DNA from: an uncultured Collinsella sp.
GTDB lineage: Bacteria > Actinomycetota > Coriobacteriia > Coriobacteriales > Coriobacteriaceae
NCBI GenBank assembly: GCA_900759565.1
Contig: CAAEVV010000043.1
Location: forward strand, 1 to 64,000
Direction of reading: 5' to 3'
DNA: 64,000 nt
Below are positions 59,933-64,000 of this stretch, piece after piece. Position numbers and translations under genes: made by a program. Numbering within the stretch: the stretch's first letter is position 1; the number at the start of each line of letters is the position of its first letter. The notes under the pieces were generated by a model. That model saw only the letters and a list, made by a program, of their open reading frames with translations. It ran no database searches and was not told the origin of the DNA.

Positions 59933-61033
59933 CTATTTCACGCATTGAGCCGCGAGATAGTCGCGGAAGAATGGCAATTCAAATGCGACGAGCCCTCGTC
60001 CTCGTTCTCCGATGATGCCGGCATCTATCATGCGGCGTCGGTAGCGGGAGACCTGCTGCGGCGAACGCTTAAGGCGCTCGATAAGGTCGGCGGTGGTGGA
60101 CTCTTCTTCGTCATCGAGCATGGCGATGAGGAATCGCTTGTCCTCTGCAGTGAGTTCCCGATAGGTTGCCGCGAGGATTCGGTCGTCCATCTCGTCGCGC
60201 GCGATTTTGATTCCCAGGTCAAAGTCGCGTGACGAGATTTTCTTCGAATCGTTTGTGAGATCCCAGGCACGGTAGCCTACGAGTTGCAATAGGAAGGGAA
60301 AACCAGAGATCGAGCGAACGGCTCTATCGATTCCCTCAGCATCTGCCAGGCGATCGTTTTCCTGGATTGTGCGAATCAAGGCCTCTCGCACGTCATAGTC
60401 GGCAATGCGACCCAGATGATATTGTTGGGCGCGGCGAAGGAACGAGACCGTCTTGTGGTTCAGCAACGTCGAGACGTTGTTGGGAAGTCCCGCCATGAGC
60501 AGCGCGACGCGTCTCCCATCGGTCACAAAGTGCTGATACGTCGCTGCGAGCTGAATCATCTCGTCGAGTGTCGGGTCCACCTCGTCAACCGTGACGAGCA
60601 GACCGGTGCCCGCTTCGTTGAGCTGGTCGATGATGTCGCTCATGCGATACCGCCAGGTTGAGGCATCGTGAACGCGACTGACCTCGATGCTGCCGAGCGG
60701 TGCAATTCCGAGACCGGTGACTTCGAAGTGGTTGGACGGGTCGATAAGATGGCCGGCAGCACGTTTCGCCCCGAACTCGATTTCCTCAAGCATTCCCGGG
60801 AGCGCGGTCGTCTTTACGGCAATCCAGCCGTGGGATTCCGCCCTTGTCGCGAGCGACGACATGAGAGCGGTTTTACCGGTTCCACGAGCGCCTGAGAAGA
60901 TCGAGGTCAATTCTGGGCGCCTGCGCTGGCTCAAGAAGGCGCGGTCCAAATCCCGAATAATCTGTTGTCTGCCAGCGAGATGGGCAGGAACCTCACCAAA
61001 ACTGGGGGTAAACGGGTTCTCGAGATATTTCAC
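59933..61033 (-). CDS. AAA+ ATPase with C-terminal winged helix (paralog 3)
   Basis: 366 residues, very like paralog 1: start YLENPFTPSFGEVPAHLAGR, Walker A GARGTGKT (48-55), Walker B LLVTVDEVDP, sensor-1-like VALLMAGLPN. The winged helix is TADLIERLKRSPQQVSRYRR then RMIDAGIIGERGRGLVAF. GTG 61033 is the start, with AAAGGAGAG before it. It converges on the UvrA2-like gene. Degenerate decamers upstream (61057-61096) parallel the arrays of the other paralogs. Confidence 0.87.
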   Translation of the reverse strand: MKYLENPFTPSFGEVPAHLAGRQQIIRDLDRAFLSQRRRPELTSIFSGARGTGKTALMSSLATRAESHGWIAVKTTALPGMLEEIEFGAKRAAGHLIDPSNHFEVTGLGIAPLGSIEVSRVHDASTWRYRMSDIIDQLNEAGTGLLVTVDEVDPTLDEMIQLAATYQHFVTDGRRVALLMAGLPNNVSTLLNHKTVSFLRRAQQYHLGRIADYDVREALIRTIQENDRLADAEGIDRAVRSISGFPFLLQLVGYRAWDLTNDSKKISSRDFDLGIKIARDEMDDRILAATYRELTAEDKRFLIAMLDDEEESTTADLIERLKRSPQQVSRYRRRMIDAGIIGERGRGLVAFELPFFRDYLAAQCVK

Positions 61034-61056
61034 ACGGCTCTCCTTTCACACCGCCG

Positions 61057-61096
61057 TTTAACTTCATTTTACTTTAGTTAATTCTGATTAAAAGTG
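61057..61096. repeat. Degenerate 10-bp repeats upstream of ATPase paralog 3
   Basis: TTTAACTTCA (61057-61066), TTTTACTTTA (61067-61076), GTTAATTCTG (61077-61086) and ATTAAAAGTG (61087-61096) follow one another. The first three share TTWA and TTC/TTT at the same places. The match is weaker than in the other arrays, but the phase is 10 bp. Confidence 0.5.
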
Positions 61097-61150
61097 AGGG
61101 CCTATATCTAGAGCATCAATTAGGCGTGTGTGCCATCGACGTGGCGCTCG

Positions 61151-61183
61151 AATGTGGCAAAAGGATAGTCCCTTTGTCACATT
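61151..61183. repeat. TGTGACAAAGG palindrome, copy 5
   Basis: AATGTGGCAAAAGG (61151-61164) faces CCCTTTGTCACATT (61170-61183) with a mismatch and a one-base shift. The trmL stop (TGA, minus strand) lies inside the right arm. Confidence 0.75.
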
Positions 61184-61776
61184 CCCGGAAAGCCTGCCTG
61201 GCGTAGGGCCTCGTAGAGGACGATGGCGGCGCTGTTGGAAAGGTTGAGGGCGCTGATGCGGTAGTCATCCGGGTTGACGAAGTTGCCGCAGATATCCTGC
61301 CGAAGGATGGCCTCGTGGCCGTCCTCGGTATGTCCCAGCGATTCCTCGTGGGCTTCCCAGGCCTCGGCGTTATCGAGCGAATCGCAATCGCGCAGCATCG
61401 GGATGCGCTCGCAGCGCTCGGGCGCTGTGGCAAGCAGTGGCTCGGGAATACCCGAGCTCTCGCTGCCAAAGACCAAATAGTCACCGTCGCGGTAGGTGCT
61501 TTGCGCATAGGTCCTGCGCGCCTTTTTGGTCAGCAGATGCAGACGCTCGTCGGTAGGGGAGAGGCCGTTACGCGCAAGGAAATCCTCCCAGCTGGCATAG
61601 GTCGTCACGTCCAAGTTTTGCCAGTAGCCCAGTCCGGCGCGACGTACCGTCTTGTCGTCGAGCGAAAACCCCAGCGGCTCCACCAGATGCAGGCGGGCGC
61701 CGGTAACCACGCAGGTGCGGCCGATATTGCCCGTATTGGCCGGAATCTCGGGCGCATACAGCACAATGTTGAACAT
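61177..61776 (-). CDS. trmL: tRNA (cytidine/uridine34-2'-O)-methyltransferase TrmL
   Basis: 199 residues of the SPOUT class. FNIVLYAPEIPANTGNIGRT is the typical start, LVFGSESSGIPEPLL the trefoil-knot motif and ISALNLSNSAAIVLYEALRQ the SAM-binding end. It methylates the 2'-OH of the wobble base in tRNA-Leu. It has an extended C-terminal half compared with E. coli TrmL (157 aa): a segment of about 40 residues (RCDSLDNAEAWEAHEESLGH) is inserted before the knot's end. ATG 61776 follows AAGGAG. Confidence 0.9.
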   Translation of the reverse strand: MFNIVLYAPEIPANTGNIGRTCVVTGARLHLVEPLGFSLDDKTVRRAGLGYWQNLDVTTYASWEDFLARNGLSPTDERLHLLTKKARRTYAQSTYRDGDYLVFGSESSGIPEPLLATAPERCERIPMLRDCDSLDNAEAWEAHEESLGHTEDGHEAILRQDICGNFVNPDDYRISALNLSNSAAIVLYEALRQAGFPGM

Positions 61777-61797
61777 GAATCTCCTTGGCTCAGAACG

Positions 61798-61832
61798 AAA
61801 AACCACCACGAAGGGCACCTTCGTGGTGGTTT
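61798..61832 (-). terminator. Intrinsic terminator of the CobW gene
   Basis: On the minus strand AAACCACCACGAAGG and CCTTCGTGGTGGTTT pair perfectly around a 3-base loop and continue into TTTTTCG. It separates the CobW gene from trmL, which begins 22 bases further on. Confidence 0.9.
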
Positions 61833-61871
61833 GGCGGTTACGTAAGCGGAAAAATACCCGCTTGGATAAAC

Positions 61872-63002
61872 CTAGGCGCGGTGCCAGTCGGTCAGGCAGG
61901 CATCGAGGGAGGCGATGAGCGCATCCTTGTCCATGTGACGGCCGATGATGCACAGGCTCGTCATACGGTCGCCCGTCTCGTCGTCCCAAATCTGCATGAT
62001 CTCGGGGTTCTCGTCGATGATCTTCTGTTTCTCGCCCTCGGGCGCCGAGTCGACAAACAGGCCGTTCTCCATCAGACGCATCTGGTGGCCGGCCTGCTCA
62101 AACATGTAGCACATGTCCGGATCGCCGGTCTGCCACAGCGGGCCTTTGACGCGAATGACCTCGTCGGGCCACTCCTGCTCAACAAAATCGGTGAACTTCT
62201 GCAGGTCAAACGGCTTACGGCGCGAGTACACAAAGGTCTCGATGTCGTACTCGAGCACCTCGGGGTCGTCGTGCTCCTCGGGATGCTCCATGGCCTCGAT
62301 CCAAGCGGCGGAGTTGTAGGCGCGCATAAAGTCGAAGCGGTCGGTATCGAGCAGCTCCTCCATGGGGACCTCGCCGTTTTGAGCCTCGACAATCACGGCG
62401 TCCTTCTGCAGGCTGCGCACGATGGCCTTAAGCTCGGCGATCTGCTCAGGGCTAACGGTATCGGTCTTGTTGAGGATCAGCGTGGAGCAGAACTCGATCT
62501 GCTGGATGAGCAGGCTCTCGATGTCGTCCTCGTCGATATCCTCGGCCAGCAGGTCGCGACCGCCGTTGAACTCGTCGTACATGCGGGCACAGTCGACCAC
62601 GGCCACGATGTTGTCGAGCGCGAGCTTAGGCTCGCCGCCCACCTTGGCCTCGTCGCAGAAGCTCGAGATGGTGTAGGCGATGGGGATGGGCTCGCAAATG
62701 CCCGAGGCCTCGATGATGATGTAATCGAAGTTGCCCGAATCGGCGATGCCCTGCAGCTGGTTGGCCAGGTCATCCGAAAGCGTGCAGCAGATGCAGCCGT
62801 TGGTGAGCGGGATGAGGTCGTCGGTCTCGGAAAGGCCGCCGTCGGCGATGAGGCTGGCGTCCACATTGATCTCGCCGATATCGTTGACGATTACGGCGGC
62901 GCGGATACCGCCATCGTTAGCGAGGATGTGGTTGAGCAGCGTGGTCTTGCCGGCACCGAGGTATCCGGTAAGCATGATGATTTTCACGGGTTTGTTGGGC
63001 AT
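61872..63002 (-). CDS. CobW/COG0523-family metal-chaperone GTPase
   Basis: 376 residues. Walker A MLTGYLGAGKTTLLNHIL, the metal-binding CxCC in LTNGCICCTL, IEASGICEPIPIA (switch), NKTD base-recognition motif in LILNKTDTVS, and a CobW_C domain. These GTPases deliver Zn or Co to target enzymes. Internal acidic stretches (DIDEDDIESLL, EHPEEHDDPEV) could also bind metal. ATG 63002 follows AGGAGG; an in-frame ATG 21 bases upstream lacks it. No Zur-type box was recognised. Confidence 0.9.
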   Translation of the reverse strand: MPNKPVKIIMLTGYLGAGKTTLLNHILANDGGIRAAVIVNDIGEINVDASLIADGGLSETDDLIPLTNGCICCTLSDDLANQLQGIADSGNFDYIIIEASGICEPIPIAYTISSFCDEAKVGGEPKLALDNIVAVVDCARMYDEFNGGRDLLAEDIDEDDIESLLIQQIEFCSTLILNKTDTVSPEQIAELKAIVRSLQKDAVIVEAQNGEVPMEELLDTDRFDFMRAYNSAAWIEAMEHPEEHDDPEVLEYDIETFVYSRRKPFDLQKFTDFVEQEWPDEVIRVKGPLWQTGDPDMCYMFEQAGHQMRLMENGLFVDSAPEGEKQKIIDENPEIMQIWDDETGDRMTSLCIIGRHMDKDALIASLDACLTDWHRA

Positions 63003-63088
63003 GTGCCCTCCTTTGTTAGACATGGCTTACAGTTGAATCATATGCCAAACGCCTGCTCTTATACCCACGCGCTGGCAAATAACACAGG

Positions 63089-63430
63089 CTACTCCCAGGC
63101 TCCCCATACATCGGGGCAATAACCGACGGTGGCCTTTTTGCCGTTACGCACGATGGGCTCGGCTAGAACCTGCTGGTTCTCGAGCAACTTGTCGAAGCGC
63201 TGGCTGGGGGTGAGGTGCTGGATGAGCGCGAGCGTCTCCTCGTCCTTGGCCTTGGGGTTGAGCAGCTTGTCGATACCGCCGACCGCCTGCATCACGCTCG
63301 TGAGCTCGCCCTTGCTCATCTCCTTTTCCTTAAGGTCAATAAACTGCACCTTAATGCGGCGCTCTTTGAAGAAGCGCTGTGCTTTCTTGGTATCGAAAGA
63401 CTTTTTGGTGCCAAAAATTTGCACGTTCAT
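63089..63430 (-). CDS. ArsC/Spx-family protein lacking the catalytic cysteine
   Basis: 113 residues. The ArsC/Spx thioredoxin-like fold is shown by MNVQIFGTKKSFDTKKAQRF, FIDLKEKEMSKGEL and EPIVRNGKKATVGY. The usual Cys at the end of the first strand (position 11 here) is Ser. Arsenate reductases and Spx redox switches need that Cys, so either role is doubtful; a regulatory or binding role is possible. A weak GGCGGA lies before the ATG. It follows the flavodoxin by 17 bases on the same strand and is probably co-transcribed. Confidence 0.85.
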   Translation of the reverse strand: MNVQIFGTKKSFDTKKAQRFFKERRIKVQFIDLKEKEMSKGELTSVMQAVGGIDKLLNPKAKDEETLALIQHLTPSQRFDKLLENQQVLAEPIVRNGKKATVGYCPDVWGAWE

Positions 63431-63447
63431 GTATTTGTTCCGCCGTT

Positions 63448-64000
63448 CTACCTGATGAAGTTGGTGCGCTCGCGATCGGCTTCGGGGGCTTCGATACCGG
63501 CGGCCTGTCCTGCCTCGATACAATGCAGGAGCCAGGCCATGTTCTTGCCGATGTTGCGCATGGTGGCCAGGCCCTCGGCGTCCTGGGCGGCCTCGCCCGG
63601 CATGGCGCCAAACACGTTGTTCCAGTACGTGGAAGCAACCACGGGCATCTGGTTGATGGTGAAGTACTTATTGAGCACGTCGAAGGTGGTCGACGTGCCG
63701 CCGCGACGGGCAACGGCGACGGCAGCGCCCGGCTTGTGTGCAAAGGCTTTGCTGCCGGCATAGAATGCGCGATCGAGGGCCGAAAGGATGCGTCCGCTGG
63801 GGTGCGCATAGTAGACGGGCGAGCCAAAGACAAAGCCATCTGCCTGCTCGGCGGCAGCGATCAGCTCGTTCACCACGTCATCGTCAAAGGTGCAGCGGCA
63901 ATCGAGCTTGCCGCACTGACCACAGCCAATGCAGTCGCGAATGGGCTTGGTGCCCAGCTGAAACACCTCGGTATCAATGCCTTCGGCATTGAGTTGCTCG
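63448..64000 (-). CDS. Flavodoxin-family NAD(P)H-dependent oxidoreductase, partial
   Basis: The frame continues past the right edge; 184 codons are visible. IRDCIGCGQCGKLDCRCTFD has a cysteine-rich segment (CIGCGQC, then CRC) before DGFVFGSPVYYAHPSG, the FMN-contacting SPVYY loop; ARRGGTSTTFDVL follows. This is the pattern of iron-sulfur-flavoprotein-like reductases with a CxxCxxC motif in the N-terminal half. The FMN phosphate loop is outside the window. Probably an operon with the ArsC-like gene. Confidence 0.85.
   Translation of the reverse strand, partial: EQLNAEGIDTEVFQLGTKPIRDCIGCGQCGKLDCRCTFDDDVVNELIAAAEQADGFVFGSPVYYAHPSGRILSALDRAFYAGSKAFAHKPGAAVAVARRGGTSTTFDVLNKYFTINQMPVVASTYWNNVFGAMPGEAAQDAEGLATMRNIGKNMAWLLHCIEAGQAAGIEAPEADRERTNFIR

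Noticed and set aside
1..64000. tRNA and rRNA genes
   Set aside because: No cloverleaf with the usual TTCGA arm and no rRNA-like stretch was found in the gaps I read; this is by eye and a covariance search could still reveal one.

Overview
The window is a 64 kb stretch of high-GC chromosome whose gene content and codon habit point to a gut Coriobacteriia (Actinomycetota), most likely Collinsella or a close relative. This assignment is inference. Support comes from LPxTG- and LAxTG-anchored surface proteins, a CD1871A-type small CxxC protein, VUT and EFR1 families, frequent GTG/TTG starts and many short intergenic palindromes. No rRNA, tRNA, CRISPR array or intact insertion sequence was seen.

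Layout. 1-2.6 kb: tail of a flavodoxin, a decayed stretch, an LPxTG surface protein and an iron-sulfur-flavoprotein-like reductase. 2.7-10 kb: a first AAA+/winged-helix ATPase, the parE-parC topoisomerase IV operon and a DUF234-type ATPase. 10-18.5 kb: a small XRE regulator with a membrane partner, a 1455-residue Tat-exported LAxTG surface protein, and a LuxR regulator plus two-component pair. 18.5-24 kb: a membrane redox module (CxxC micro-protein, NapH-like ferredoxin, TlpA lipoprotein) and a MacB-like ABC exporter. 24-29 kb: Dus, glutaredoxin, an XRE-zinc ribbon-TipAS regulator, TrmO and a MalY/PatB-type lyase. 29-35.4 kb: two solute-sensing hybrid histidine kinase systems; one is split by an in-frame TGA. 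35.6-50.8 kb: ion channels, a LOG enzyme, transporters, a GntR-ABC operon, PrfC, a VUT transporter, an SDR, Ung, a LysR/EamA pair, MATE and RlmA. 51-64 kb: RsmJ, MscL with a zinc ribbon, a Tet(M)-like ribosomal protection GTPase, two more AAA+/winged-helix ATPases flanking a UvrA2-like gene, TrmL, a CobW GTPase, an ArsC/Spx-like protein and a partial flavodoxin.

The strongest unexplained signal is regulatory. Three paralogous AAA+/winged-helix ATPases (2696-3790, 56268-57386, 59933-61033) and a fourth, DUF234-type ATPase (8478-9860) each have a private array of short repeats just before the ribosome binding site. The arrays differ from gene to gene. Three have a unit close to one DNA helical turn (9.5-10 bp); the fourth is made of 18-bp palindromes. 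This suggests self-regulating, DNA-reading ATPases with matched target iterons.

Three dispersed intergenic repeat families also recur: a TGTGACAAAGG palindrome at gene ends, a CTAGTCATT-bounded GGGGACGTTCT palindrome, and a 34-bp ACTCGTTCACTTC element, two copies of which bound a 184-bp MITE-like unit.
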